Shown: positions 44,284 through 53,393, numbered from the stretch's first letter. The stretch: 64,000 nucleotides of DNA from Flavobacteriaceae bacterium (GCA_031277535.1 JAITMD010000019.1:248001-312000); one strand, 5' to 3'. Made by a program: numbers and translations. The notes: generated by a model not told the origin, from the sequence alone.

Positions 44284-45669
44284 ATGAGTGAATATAAGAA
44301 TAGGTGGAGCATTTTGCGCTATTTGGTGATAGGAGCATTCTTGTCTCCGTTGGATTACTTTATAGTTAATATGGCTCTACCTGCTATTAAGGCATCATTT
44401 CAGGCAACAGAGAACCAGTTGCAGATGGTTATTGCTATTTATGGATTGACGTATGCTGCCTTAGTAGTATGTAGTGGAAAATTAGGTGATATATACGGCA
44501 GACGCAGGGTGTTTACTACAGGGCTATGGATATTCTTAGTTTCTTCTTTGGCTTGTGCTTTTTCGCCTACTATAGGTTGGTTAGTCTTTTCTCGTTTTCT
44601 ACAAGGAGTAGGAGCCTCCTTATTAGCACCACAAGTATTAGCCTCAATTAGAATACTGTTTGACGAATCTGAACGAGCTAAAGCTTTAGGGGTATTCGGA
44701 TCTGTATTTGGATTAGCAGCTATCGTAGGGCAGCTCTTAGGAGGTGTGTTGTTAAATTTACACGTATGGGGGTTAACTTGGGAAGTTATCTTCTTAGTTA
44801 ATGTACCAGTTGCTATCATTTGTTTGTACGGAATCTATACTAATATGCCTAAGGAGCAGGTTAATAGACAAAAGTTAGACTATGGAGGGGTAGTACTGAT
44901 TATAAGTGCATTGCTTTGTTTTATTACTCCATTGATTTACGGGAGAACTTATCAGTGGGCTTGGTGGATCTTTGTTATTATTGGTTTAAGTGCTGTTTTT
45001 GTCTTTGCATTTGTCCGATATGAGAAAGGCAGAGAACTTGATAAGCAATCTGTATTGTTATCAATGTCTTTGTTTAGAGATAAGGGCTTTGCTTATAATT
45101 TGCCTATTATCTTATGTTATAATTTTACAGCAGGTCTTTTTATTTGTTATCCATATTATCTACAAACTTATTTGCATTGGGAAGTTATGACTGCTGGTAT
45201 AGCGATAGTACCTTATGGGATAGGTTTTTTCTTAGGGCCAGTACTCTTTGCTAAAGTGAATAATACTGCTCGATTTTGGATCAAGTTAGGATTAGGGTTA
45301 TTACTTGTTTCTTTTACTGGATTGGGAGTTCTGTTTAGTCAATTGATAATACCTAACTTTGGTATGCACAGTTTGTTTTTATTGGCAGGGTTGGGACATG
45401 GAGTGTTAATGCCTGTGATGATGAAAGAGAGTATTCGCACTGTGAAGTTAGAACAAGTAGGGCAGGCATCAGGTATCATAAGTACGATTATACAAGTAGG
45501 TAGTGTATTAGGTGGTGCAATAATTGGAACTATATTCTTTAGCCTAAGCTCTATTATAGAAGTGCCAATGGCATTTGGTATAGCGATATCAGTAATAGGG
45601 TTAGTACAATTAGTAAGTATTGGATTTTACAGTCAGATTAATAAATTAAAAATAGAAAATAATGAATAG
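44284..45669 (+). CDS. MFS drug efflux transporter, DHA2 (14-TM) type
   Basis: From ATG 44284 the protein has 461 residues. The frame extends upstream to 44239, but the extra 15 residues (Cys-rich) lie in the promoter region and I reject them. About 14 membrane helices, motif A GKLGDIYGRRRVF after helix 2, and motif C-like GLAAIVGQLLGGVLL identify the EmrB/QacA family of proton-driven exporters. Regulation by the divergent AraC gene is likely. The next gene overlaps its end by 8 bp. Confidence 0.9.
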   Translation: MSEYKNRWSILRYLVIGAFLSPLDYFIVNMALPAIKASFQATENQLQMVIAIYGLTYAALVVCSGKLGDIYGRRRVFTTGLWIFLVSSLACAFSPTIGWLVFSRFLQGVGASLLAPQVLASIRILFDESERAKALGVFGSVFGLAAIVGQLLGGVLLNLHVWGLTWEVIFLVNVPVAIICLYGIYTNMPKEQVNRQKLDYGGVVLIISALLCFITPLIYGRTYQWAWWIFVIIGLSAVFVFAFVRYEKGRELDKQSVLLSMSLFRDKGFAYNLPIILCYNFTAGLFICYPYYLQTYLHWEVMTAGIAIVPYGIGFFLGPVLFAKVNNTARFWIKLGLGLLLVSFTGLGVLFSQLIIPNFGMHSLFLLAGLGHGVLMPVMMKESIRTVKLEQVGQASGIISTIIQVGSVLGGAIIGTIFFSLSSIIEVPMAFGIAISVIGLVQLVSIGFYSQINKLKIENNE

Positions 45670-46063
45670 CGTAAATAATTTAGAATTAGGAAAACAACAA
45701 GTATTGGATTTTCATGTGAATATTCAAACTTGGTTTAATGGTACAGCTAACGATAAAGAAGCGTTACTTAATGCTATTGTAGGTACGTTTAACAAGTCTT
45801 TTGTGATGACTAATGGAGATGGAAATAGTGTTACTTATCAAAATTTTGAGGAGTGGTTATCTACTGTTTATGGCAAGTTTCCAACTCGAGTAATAGAGGT
45901 AAAAAACTTAGAAGGGTATAGCACTTTTGCTCATGTAGTCGTTAATTACATCGAGATGCAACAAACAGATGAGGTAAGAACAGAGCGTGAGTCTTCTGCT
46001 GTATTTACGATAGAAGAGGGAGAGGCTATGTGGTTTCACTTAATTGAACGATGGGTGAAATAG
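45662..46063 (+). CDS. NTF2/SnoaL-like small protein coupled to the efflux gene
   Basis: 133 residues, soluble, with the alpha+beta cone pattern of SnoaL/DUF4440-type proteins: FHVNIQTWFNGTANDKEALLNAIVGTFNKSFVMTNGDGN, then SAVFTIEEGEAMWFHLIERWV. The family contains isomerases, hydratases and ligand binders, so no activity is assigned. It overlaps the transporter's stop and is translationally coupled, suggesting it handles the pump's substrate. Confidence 0.72.
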   Translation: MNSVNNLELGKQQVLDFHVNIQTWFNGTANDKEALLNAIVGTFNKSFVMTNGDGNSVTYQNFEEWLSTVYGKFPTRVIEVKNLEGYSTFAHVVVNYIEMQQTDEVRTERESSAVFTIEEGEAMWFHLIERWVK

Positions 46064-46115
46064 GTTTAAAGTTTACGGTTTACAGACTGTTCTCTGTAAA
46101 CCGTAAACTTTAAAC
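46064..46115. repeat. Perfect 23-bp inverted repeat between convergent genes
   Basis: The arm 46064-46086 (GTTTAAAGTTTACGGTTTAC then AGA) is an exact reverse complement of 46093-46115, with a 6-nt loop. It fills the whole gap between the stop codons of the NTF2-like and SUFU genes. No T run follows on either strand, so it is not a standard terminator, though it may block transcription both ways. Confidence 0.85.
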
Positions 46116-46759
46116 TACTTTCTATCCAAATCTGTAATCAACAGAGGGTTGTCTTTGCGTAATTCTTCTATAAGCTTAGCTGTTTCAGCTGTTTTTGGGT
46201 TTTCCCATAGCATATCTAATTCTTTCTGTGTAATAGCAACCATTTGAAGAAAATCAACACGACCATTAGGCGTTTCTATGGAACCTAATTCAGGATCTAT
46301 AACAAATGCAATACCTACTAAGTCTGTATCATAATCTAAGCGAATAGGGCTATTTGTAGGAATAAAGTGAAACTCTTCAAACCATTTAGCAGAATCGAAT
46401 ACATACTTAGCTAAGTTATTCATAAGGTTCATTGCCCAATGTATATTCTCATCACCTTGTTTTTTGAGGCGCATAGTTAGTTCAAAACCATAACCACTGA
46501 AATCATGGTCAAAGGCTTCTTCATTATAATATAAATCGGAGAATCCATAGCTGACGATATGGAAGTGATCTGTTTGGTTAGTACTGTTGTAAACACTTAG
46601 TCCATCTAAAGGATTTTGTCCACCCAAAGAGTAGGGAATGGAATTGCCAAAGTGCTGAGGTTCTTGTTCACCATATAGTTTGTCAAGATGATCAGAGATA
46701 AAATCCCATCCTACAGCATCTTCTTCTGTATACTTTTGTTGATATTCTTCTTTTGTCAT
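46115..46759 (-). CDS. Suppressor-of-fused (SUFU) domain protein
   Basis: 214 residues matching bacterial SUFU proteins: VGWDFISDHLDKLYGEQEPQHFG, the strand GLSVYNSTNQTDHFHIVSYGFSDLY, GYGFELTMRLKK and VGIAFVIDPELGSIETPNGRVDFLQMVAI. Bacterial SUFU proteins have been recognised as immunity proteins of polymorphic toxins. This one has no adjacent toxin. Its stop codon lies at the edge of the 23-bp inverted repeat. Confidence 0.88.
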   Translation of the reverse strand: MTKEEYQQKYTEEDAVGWDFISDHLDKLYGEQEPQHFGNSIPYSLGGQNPLDGLSVYNSTNQTDHFHIVSYGFSDLYYNEEAFDHDFSGYGFELTMRLKKQGDENIHWAMNLMNNLAKYVFDSAKWFEEFHFIPTNSPIRLDYDTDLVGIAFVIDPELGSIETPNGRVDFLQMVAITQKELDMLWENPKTAETAKLIEELRKDNPLLITDLDRK

Positions 46760-46955
46760 AGCGTTTTTTGATTAATAATGTAGAACAAAAATAAGTGTTT
46801 TAGTAAACTAAGCAAGATGGAAGGGGAGTAAAAAGTTATGTAAATAGTTGTTTTACTGTTAAAAACACCTCTTATAACAAAGTATCAATTGAAAAATACC
46901 ATGTTTTTAATTTTTAGGTTTACCTTTAAGCAGTCAAAATAAGCGTAAATACAAT

Positions 46956-48083
46956 ATGAAAATAGCCATCGTATGTTATCCAACCTTTGGAGGTAGTGGT
47001 GTAGTAGCCACAGAGTTAGGATTGGAGTTAGCAAGAAGAAATCACGAGGTGCATTTTATTACTTATAGCCAACCTGTGCGTTTAGCCTTGCTAAACCCTA
47101 ATATATACTATCACGAAGTAAATGTACCAGAATACCCTTTATTCCATTATCAACCCTATGAACTTGCTTTATCCAGTAAGCTTGTAGACATGGTTAAGCT
47201 GTTTAATATAGATGTATTACACGTACACTATGCTATTCCACATGCTTATGCAGGATATATGGCAAAACAGATGTTGAAAGAACAAGGAATAAATTTACCA
47301 ATGATTACAACACTTCATGGTACAGATATTACTTTAGTAGGAAATCACCCTAATTATAAATCAGCTGTAAGCTTCAGTATCAATCAATCAGATTATGTGA
47401 CTTCTGTATCAGAATCGTTAAAGAAATCTACACATTGTTTGTTTGGAACAGAGAAGGAGATACATGTAATACCTAATTTTATAGAAGTAAAAGAGTTCGA
47501 TTGTGATGATACACCTTGTAAGCGTAGTGCTATGGCAAATAAGGATGAGGTAATTGTAACTCACATAAGTAACTTTAGAAAAGTGAAACGCATTCAAGAT
47601 GTAGTTTCTGTTTTTTATGGTATTCAAAAAGAAAGACCTGCTAAATTAATGTTGGTAGGAGATGGACCAGAGAAAGAACGAGCAGAGCGTCAAGCAATGG
47701 AGTTGGGTATTTATGATAAAATTATTTTCTTTGGAAATAGTAATGAGATAGAACATATTTTATCTTACTCAGATTTGTTTTTATTGCCATCTGAAACAGA
47801 GAGCTTTGGATTAGCTGCGTTAGAAGCTATGGCTATGGGAGTTCCTGTAATTTCAAGCAATACAGGTGGGCTACCAGAAGTAAATGAACATGGTGTGTCA
47901 GGATACTTAAGTGATGTAGGAGATGTAGAAGATATGGTAACTAATGCGTTGAAAATTTTAAAGGATCAGGATATATTATGTGGATTTAAAGAACGTGCGC
48001 GTGAAGTAGCTAAGAAATTTAGTATAGACAAGGTTGTACCTTTGTACGAAGAGATTTATCAAGCTGCTATTGATAAAAAATAA
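46956..48083 (+). CDS. bshA: N-acetyl-alpha-D-glucosaminyl L-malate synthase (bacillithiol pathway)
   Basis: 375 residues of GT4 glycosyltransferase: MKIAIVCYPTFGGSGVVATELG at the N-terminus, HVHYAIPHAYAGYMAKQM, TTLHGTDITLVG, and the donor-binding ETESFGLAALEAMAMGVPVISSNTGGLPEV. The opening and length match BshA, which joins UDP-GlcNAc to L-malate in the first step of bacillithiol synthesis. The other bsh genes are not in this window. It is monocistronic with a downstream terminator. Confidence 0.92.
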   Translation: MKIAIVCYPTFGGSGVVATELGLELARRNHEVHFITYSQPVRLALLNPNIYYHEVNVPEYPLFHYQPYELALSSKLVDMVKLFNIDVLHVHYAIPHAYAGYMAKQMLKEQGINLPMITTLHGTDITLVGNHPNYKSAVSFSINQSDYVTSVSESLKKSTHCLFGTEKEIHVIPNFIEVKEFDCDDTPCKRSAMANKDEVIVTHISNFRKVKRIQDVVSVFYGIQKERPAKLMLVGDGPEKERAERQAMELGIYDKIIFFGNSNEIEHILSYSDLFLLPSETESFGLAALEAMAMGVPVISSNTGGLPEVNEHGVSGYLSDVGDVEDMVTNALKILKDQDILCGFKERAREVAKKFSIDKVVPLYEEIYQAAIDKK

Positions 48084-48178
48084 GTAAAATACAAAATACT
48101 ACGCTTTAAGGGAATCCTTCTGTGTGTTTCTAAGAAATAGCGTTTTATCCTACTATTAAAATAGCAATTCTATTTTAT

Positions 48179-48214
48179 ACACAAGAGACGTCATAAGGCG
48201 TCTCTTGTGTTTTA
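48179..48214 (+). terminator. Rho-independent terminator after bshA
   Basis: ACACAAGAGACG at 48179-48190 pairs perfectly with 48199-48210, followed by TTTAT. It lies 95 bp after bshA. I see nothing else in 48084-48339. Confidence 0.85.
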
Positions 48215-48339
48215 TATGGACTATTCTGTTTAGAATAACTGATACATGTGAGGGGATTCCCTAATTTCAGCTATTTATTGTTGAGAATAATCTTTTATCT
48301 TTGGAAGATATGGATGATTAAAAAAGAATCCTAATTGGT

Positions 48340-49098
48340 ATGAAAACAATAGAAGAACTACAAGAAGAGATAAAAAGACCGATTACTAAGTTTACAACAG
48401 GGGGTTTTAGGCCTGAAAATACTATTGAAGAATCGTGGTTGGGAAAGGTAACAGTATATAAACACGAAGAGGATATTCCTTTGGATACGAAAGGAGAACC
48501 AATGTTTCCATTGGCTCAATTTTATTTACCTGCCTTGCCATTTGTACCTGAAGCGGTGAGTAAAACAAAAGTATTGACTGTTTTTATGTCTGGAAATGAG
48601 TTAGAACCCTTACAACCTATGGGATCTAATTGGTTGATTAGAGAATACGAGAACTTAGAAGATATTGAAATAAAGCCGTTGGAAAATGCGGATTCTTATA
48701 TCAAACCTTTTCCACTTAAAGCAACGTTTGCAGATGACGACTGTGCGCTATGGGATGGTGGAGGCTTAACTGAGCAACAAGTAGATGAGGTATTAGCTTT
48801 GGAGCGAAAAGGAGAAATCAAAAGTTATTACGATATAACAGACCATCATTACGATACAAAGTTTGGAGGATATCCCTCTTATTGTCAATCGGGAATTGGA
48901 ATAGGTGGAGAGATTATTTATTATTTTGAAGAAGATGGTTCTGAACCTATTGTAGAAGGATATGGTGAAGGGTTTGAGTTTGTTTTTCAAGTATCTTCGG
49001 ACGAAAAAGCAAACTTTAATGTAGTAGATGGTGGTAGTTTGATGTTTGCTAAAAATAAGGAAACAGGGGAGTGGAGAATGTATTACGATTTTTATTAA
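48340..49098 (+). CDS. DUF1963 (YwqG-like) protein
   Basis: 252 residues with the DUF1963 pattern: ESWLGKVTVYKHEEDIPLDTKGEPMFPLAQFYLPALPFVP near the N-terminus, then DDCALWDGGGLTEQQV, KFGGYPSYCQSGIG, and a C-terminal DGGSLMFAKNKETGEWRMYYDFY. The function of the family is not established. It occurs often near toxin-immunity genes. A 130-residue gene follows after 12 bp. Confidence 0.82.
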   Translation: MKTIEELQEEIKRPITKFTTGGFRPENTIEESWLGKVTVYKHEEDIPLDTKGEPMFPLAQFYLPALPFVPEAVSKTKVLTVFMSGNELEPLQPMGSNWLIREYENLEDIEIKPLENADSYIKPFPLKATFADDDCALWDGGGLTEQQVDEVLALERKGEIKSYYDITDHHYDTKFGGYPSYCQSGIGIGGEIIYYFEEDGSEPIVEGYGEGFEFVFQVSSDEKANFNVVDGGSLMFAKNKETGEWRMYYDFY

Positions 49099-49110
49099 TG
49101 AAAAAAGAAA

Positions 49111-49503
49111 ATGACAAATATGGAAAATGCATTTAACCAAAAGATAGATCTATTGTTAAATCGAATTACAACAGATAAACGATGGGATTTGGATAGTGAA
49201 ACGTTGTTTGTGGTAATGGGAATGACTTATTATGGTTATTGTTTAGGATACGGCAAATTGGTGTGTATGTTGGATGATACAACAGTACGTGAAGCTGTGA
49301 TTAAGCGATTAGTATCACTTGGAGCAGGAACAAAATATACAGAAGGATTAGTTCATGCTGCAGAGCAGAGTTTTTTTCAACAAGAGGAAAACTTATATAA
49401 TCAGTTAGTCAATATAGGTCACAATTATTTTATGATGGATGAATGGGAGGAACTGATTGATAATATTTACGATAATGCAACTACTTTAGGCCAACAGAAA
49501 TAA
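49111..49503 (+). CDS. Hypothetical helical protein downstream of the DUF1963 gene
   Basis: 130 residues, all-helical and acidic, beginning MTNMENAFNQKIDLLLNRI. No motif recognised. The 12-bp gap makes it part of the same operon as the DUF1963 gene. Size and composition are compatible with an immunity protein, but this is only context-based. Confidence 0.6.
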   Translation: MTNMENAFNQKIDLLLNRITTDKRWDLDSETLFVVMGMTYYGYCLGYGKLVCMLDDTTVREAVIKRLVSLGAGTKYTEGLVHAAEQSFFQQEENLYNQLVNIGHNYFMMDEWEELIDNIYDNATTLGQQK

Positions 49504-49550
49504 AAGGGATATTGTTTTGGATAAGTTCTAAAATAATTTTTACTTCAATA

Positions 49551-49589
49551 AAAAAGGGTTATTCTACAATTAGTAGGATAACCCTTTTT
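49551..49589. terminator. Bidirectional terminator between convergent genes
   Basis: AAAAAGGGTTATTCTAC at 49551-49567 pairs with 49573-49589 (one G-U pair); A-run and T-run ends serve both strands. Confidence 0.9.
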
Positions 49590-49609
49590 CTATTACTGAA
49601 TAATTAAAT

Positions 49610-50455
49610 TTATTTTTTATTGCTAAAGATAGTTGTTCCTACACTGGCAATTACAACACAGAGTATAGAAATCCATTGTAAGAAAGATAAATGCTCCCGT
49701 AAAAATAGCAATCCCGATAAAGCTGCAAAAGCAGGTTGTAAACTGGTTAATATACTAAAGGTTTTGGCAGGTAATTGTTTAAGTGCCAATAAGTCTAATG
49801 AGAATGGCAATGCGCTCGATAATACAGCTACTGCGGCTCCTAAGGCAAAGCTACTCCATGTAAGTTTTTCTAAACCTCCAGTGTATAACGCTACAGGTAC
49901 AACAATACAAGTGGCAAACACCAGACCTACAGATACAGCGTGATTAGTATTCATTACTTTGGATACTTTGCTTCCCATTACAATATAACATGCCCAAAAT
50001 ATCCCTGCTGTTGCGGCTAAACCTAATCCTACAAGATCTATATTATTGGTCTGCCAAGGGACAATAAGTAAAATCCCCGCACAAGCAAATAGAGCCCAAA
50101 CAATGTCTAATAATTTACGAGAAAGTAATATCGCTAAAAATAAAGGGCCTGCAAATTCTATTGTAACAGCTAATCCTAAAGGAATGCGTTGAATAGCAAG
50201 ATAAAAGATCATATTCATCAAGGCAATAGAGCCTCCATATAATCCGCAGTACATCCATTCTTGTTTGCTAAACTTCCAAAATTTAGGGCGATTAATTAGG
50301 TTTAATAAAATAGCAGATAATCCAATGCGCAATGAAGTTGTTCCTGTAGCTCCAACAATAGGAAACAATTGTTTGGCTACAGAGGCTCCCCCTTGTACAC
50401 ACATCATAGAGGCTAATGAGGCTGTTACAGCAGAAGCTTTAGTGTTTTTTTTCAT
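49610..50455 (-). CDS. EamA/DMT-family exporter
   Basis: 281 residues with ten membrane helices in two five-helix EamA repeats. Typical segments are LRIGLSAILLNLINRP, AVTIEFAGPLFLAIL, AATAGIFWACYIVMGSKV and LTSLQPAFAALSGLLFLREHLSFLQW. The pattern is closest to RhtA/YdcZ-like amino-acid or metabolite exporters; the substrate is unknown. It shares the terminator at 49551-49589 and appears monocistronic. Confidence 0.88.
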   Translation of the reverse strand: MKKNTKASAVTASLASMMCVQGGASVAKQLFPIVGATGTTSLRIGLSAILLNLINRPKFWKFSKQEWMYCGLYGGSIALMNMIFYLAIQRIPLGLAVTIEFAGPLFLAILLSRKLLDIVWALFACAGILLIVPWQTNNIDLVGLGLAATAGIFWACYIVMGSKVSKVMNTNHAVSVGLVFATCIVVPVALYTGGLEKLTWSSFALGAAVAVLSSALPFSLDLLALKQLPAKTFSILTSLQPAFAALSGLLFLREHLSFLQWISILCVVIASVGTTIFSNKK

Positions 50456-50788
50456 TTGAATGAGGCTGTGAAACAGCTTGAGAAAGTTTTTAAAGTAATC
50501 AAGAAATCAGAAACTATTACTTCAATAAGAAAGAATAGTGATGTTTTTTGATTGTTGAAGAACCAAAGCTATTACAATTTTGAGGAATATCAAATCTATT
50601 CCATTTTACTTTCTACCAAAGGCGTTTAGAGAAAACAGAAATACTTATCTGTTGAATAATAGTAGGATATGAGCTAAGATGCTAAATATTGGCATCACTA
50701 TAGGCTTTACTAAGAAAAAATAGGTGTTCACTAATTTGTTTGATTCTTTGCTTGAATAGGGTTGTAACTTAGATTTAAAATAATAGTT
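50456..50788. other. Intergenic gap between divergent genes
   Basis: AT-rich, non-coding, between the EamA gene and the small gene at 50789. It presumably holds both promoters; I could not find an exact TAnnTTTG match in either direction and see no repeats. Confidence 0.4.
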
Positions 50789-51004
50789 ATGGCAAGATAT
50801 AAAGCAACTGTATTACGTACCCATAAAGAAGGTGATATGTATATAGAAAAGGGGATGAGTGTTGATTTTGTGTCATTTACTCCTCCTTGGATGGTAGAGG
50901 GAGGTAAGCCTGTACAAGAGGCATTCTTACGTGTATATGGCGTTGACCTAAAAAAAGGCTTTGCATGTAGTCCTGGTTTTATAGAGGTAGTAGAGATAAA
51001 ATAA
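50789..51004 (+). CDS. Small DUF6140-like protein
   Basis: 71 residues, beta-rich: MARYKATVLRTHKEGDMYIEKGMSVDF then FLRVYGVDLKKGFACSPGFIEVVEI. This resembles a small Bacteroidota family that I recall as DUF6140, without known function. It is 91 bp upstream of the WYL regulator. A weak hairpin (ACACC/GGTGT near 51008-51028) lies between, so membership in that operon is uncertain. Confidence 0.65.
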   Translation: MARYKATVLRTHKEGDMYIEKGMSVDFVSFTPPWMVEGGKPVQEAFLRVYGVDLKKGFACSPGFIEVVEIK

Positions 51005-51095
51005 TTTACACCTTTTTTCTGACTGGTGTGTTTTGACAGCACCTACGACTTTCTTTGTCCAAGAAATATAAGTGTCACTGTAATACAATGAGAGT

Positions 51096-51947
51096 ATGAA
51101 AGAATTATTAAGAATTTACATTGTCTTAGACTTGTTTGAAAGAAGAGAACGTTGGACAAAGGATGAAATTTTACAAGCAATCAGTAGAGAGGAAACAACA
51201 GAGGTTAGTTACGAAACTTGGAATCGCTTGCGCAAGAAGATGGGAAATGATTATGGCTTTAATGTGAAGTATCAAAAGGGGTTGGAGTGCTACATTATGG
51301 AGTATGGAGACAAAGTAGATCGCTATAAGCTGATGAATATGATTAATCACTTTAAGACGATGACTTTGATGCAAGAGTATATTGAGGAGGATAAGGAGAT
51401 GGTAGATCATCTGGAGTTTGAGCAGGGGATGAGTCCTGGTAAAGAGGTTATTATTGATGCGTTGCACAATGCTATTTTAAAGAATGAAACAGTGTTTATA
51501 ATGCATCAAGGGTACTATAGTGAAGTGCCCAAAGAGGTGGTTGTTAATCCCTTGTACTTTAAACAGTATCAAAACAGATGGTATCTCATTGTTGAGGTAT
51601 CCGATACCAAAGAATTTAAAAGTTTTGGAATGGATCGAATCAAGGAGGTAAAGTATAAAGGGGCAACGTTTAAAAGTAGAATAAAGGAAGCTAAAAAACG
51701 CTTTAGTGAGGTAGTAGGAGTAGACCTACAAGGGAATGGATTACAAGATATTGTAATTGCCTTCGCTCCAAGTCAGAAACCATATTTGGAAACTCTAAAG
51801 CTACACCACAGCCAAACGGTAGTGGAAGACACAGAAGAAAAGTATATAATAAAGATTAGGGTAAATCCTAATTACGAGTTACAACAACAAATTCAGAAGT
51901 TTGGCTCTTTCGCTGAGGTTGTGGAGGGGGATTGGGTTTGTTTGTAG
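51096..51947 (+). CDS. WYL-domain transcriptional regulator
   Basis: 283 residues: an N-terminal winged-helix-like part (ERRERWTKDEILQAIS, ETWNRLRKKMGNDYGFNVKYQ), a WYL domain (about 135-200; VVNPLYFKQYQNRWYLIVEV, then KSFGMDRIKEV) and a C-terminal WCX-like extension. WYL regulators sense ligands, possibly nucleic acids, and commonly control phage-defence operons (CapW/BrxR types). It is followed at 31 bp by the DUF1232 gene and looks like the first gene of the 51.1-54.6 kb unit. Confidence 0.9.
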   Translation: MKELLRIYIVLDLFERRERWTKDEILQAISREETTEVSYETWNRLRKKMGNDYGFNVKYQKGLECYIMEYGDKVDRYKLMNMINHFKTMTLMQEYIEEDKEMVDHLEFEQGMSPGKEVIIDALHNAILKNETVFIMHQGYYSEVPKEVVVNPLYFKQYQNRWYLIVEVSDTKEFKSFGMDRIKEVKYKGATFKSRIKEAKKRFSEVVGVDLQGNGLQDIVIAFAPSQKPYLETLKLHHSQTVVEDTEEKYIIKIRVNPNYELQQQIQKFGSFAEVVEGDWVCL

Positions 51948-51978
51948 AAGAGTTTAAAATAATTAGAAGAATAGAGAT

Positions 51979-52281
51979 ATGGACTATGTAAATGAAAAAA
52001 ATAACAAGATAGGACCACTAATTGTCGGTGCATTGGGTTTATTATATGGAATAAGTCCGATTGACTTAGTACCAGATGTGATTCCCTTTGCAGGTTGGTT
52101 AGATGATTTAGTAATCACAGGAGGTGCTATCCTACATGTTGCAGAAGCATACTTAAAAGATTATAGTAATAGTCTTGCTGCATTAGTAAAGATGGTTAAA
52201 TGGATATTTTGGATTTTAGGAGGAATATTGGTTTTGATATTAGCCTTGTTTGGTATGGCTATATATAATTTGGTAACTTAA
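51979..52281 (+). CDS. DUF1232 (YkvA-like) membrane protein
   Basis: 100 residues with the DUF1232 signature GLLYGISPIDLVPDVIPFAGWLDDLVI, and a second hydrophobic helix near the C-terminus (WIFWILGGILVLILALFGMAIY). It is an inner-membrane protein of unknown biochemical role. It lies 31 bp after the WYL regulator and 12 bp before a membrane-anchored GTPase, so it probably forms part of the same membrane assembly. Confidence 0.88.
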   Translation: MDYVNEKNNKIGPLIVGALGLLYGISPIDLVPDVIPFAGWLDDLVITGGAILHVAEAYLKDYSNSLAALVKMVKWIFWILGGILVLILALFGMAIYNLVT

Positions 52282-52293
52282 TAATTAAATATA

Positions 52294-52926
52294 ATGATTA
52301 CACATTTTTTGATTTTACCCATTGTGATATGGGGTGCAGTGGTGTTAGGCGGTTTGATATTTGGAGCTGCAATTAGTGGAATGTTTAAAGATCCTAAAAG
52401 AAATAAATTAGGTGTCTTAGGAATGCAATTTTCAGGAAAGACTTTATTTCTTAATTTTTTACAAGGATTTGATTATACAGAAAGAGCTACAGGAAGAGAA
52501 GATTATAATGAATTTAGGTTTAAAACTTCTACAGGAAAGGAAATACTTATAGCTAAAGGTGAAGATTATGGTGGAAGTAAAGAGTATAGAACATTTTATA
52601 AAACAGTAGTTGATAGATCTGATGTACTTTTCTTTTTCTTAGATATTAGTAAATATCTAAACGATGTAGATTATAAAAGAGATTGTAATAGTCGTTTTTT
52701 ATTTATAGATAGTTTGAGAATTGACTCGAAAACACAAGAGAAGAAAGAAGTTATAGTTGTTGCAACTCATCGTGATTTATGTTCATTGTCAGACTCAGAT
52801 ATTCAAAAAAGTTTTCTTAAGGAAGTAGAAAATAAAACTTATATAAAAATGGTTGAAAAAATTGTGTTTATTAATTTACATGATAAGACTTTAACTAAGA
52901 AATTTATTAATAAAGTATTTAACTAA
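52294..52926 (+). CDS. Membrane-anchored small GTPase-like protein
   Basis: 210 residues. An N-terminal membrane helix (about 5-30, Gly-rich) is followed by a P-loop GTPase-like domain: Walker A GMQFSGKT (near 43-50), a DxxG-type switch motif in KGEDYGGSKEY, strand DVLFFFLDISKY, and THRD where NKxD would be. All four core motifs are recognisable but divergent. The family is unknown to me; it resembles eukaryotic Arf/SRbeta-like membrane GTPases in layout. The downstream gene starts 6 bp later. Confidence 0.8.
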   Translation: MITHFLILPIVIWGAVVLGGLIFGAAISGMFKDPKRNKLGVLGMQFSGKTLFLNFLQGFDYTERATGREDYNEFRFKTSTGKEILIAKGEDYGGSKEYRTFYKTVVDRSDVLFFFLDISKYLNDVDYKRDCNSRFLFIDSLRIDSKTQEKKEVIVVATHRDLCSLSDSDIQKSFLKEVENKTYIKMVEKIVFINLHDKTLTKKFINKVFN

Positions 52927-52932
52927 TATGAT

Positions 52933-53391
52933 ATGGGAACAAGATTTTTAATGACTCAAAATGAGAATAATAATGGAACGAATCACATTGTAGTAGATGG
53001 AGTTTTGATTGAAAGTGAATTTGATAAGAAAAAAGTGGTTGAAAAACTATTTAAAGGACAATCATTTAAGAGAATATTAGATAAAGATTCTTTAAAAATA
53101 GGAATTCAAGGAAATCAAATTTTTATTGATTCTTTTTACGAAACTAAAGATACTGGAGGGAGAAGAATATTTTATATGTATTTAATAAATCAACAAGAGA
53201 TCGATTTTGACGGTATAGTAGATTTATTAGAAATCGATTCTAAAATACTTAGTAGAGAAATAAGTGCAGAAATGTTAGACTCAATAAGAAATTTACAACA
53301 TAGAAAGAGTGTTAAAAAAAGAATAAATCTATTAATAGCAGGAATAATAGGTGTAGCATTATTAGTTTATTTAATAAGTAAAGTAAGATAG
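52933..53391 (+). CDS. Tail-anchored hypothetical protein of the GTPase operon
   Basis: 152 residues. A cytosolic alpha/beta part (HIVVDGVLIESEFDKKKVVEKLFKGQSFKRILD, IGIQGNQIFIDSFYETKDTGGRRIFYMYLI) ends in a basic stretch (RKSVKKRIN) and one C-terminal membrane helix (about 131-149, LLIAGIIGVALLVYLIS). This topology keeps the body in the cytosol on the membrane, next to the GTPase. Family unknown. Spacing to neighbours is 6 and 2 bp; AT content is high. Confidence 0.7.
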   Translation: MGTRFLMTQNENNNGTNHIVVDGVLIESEFDKKKVVEKLFKGQSFKRILDKDSLKIGIQGNQIFIDSFYETKDTGGRRIFYMYLINQQEIDFDGIVDLLEIDSKILSREISAEMLDSIRNLQHRKSVKKRINLLIAGIIGVALLVYLISKVR

Positions 53392-53393
53392 TT

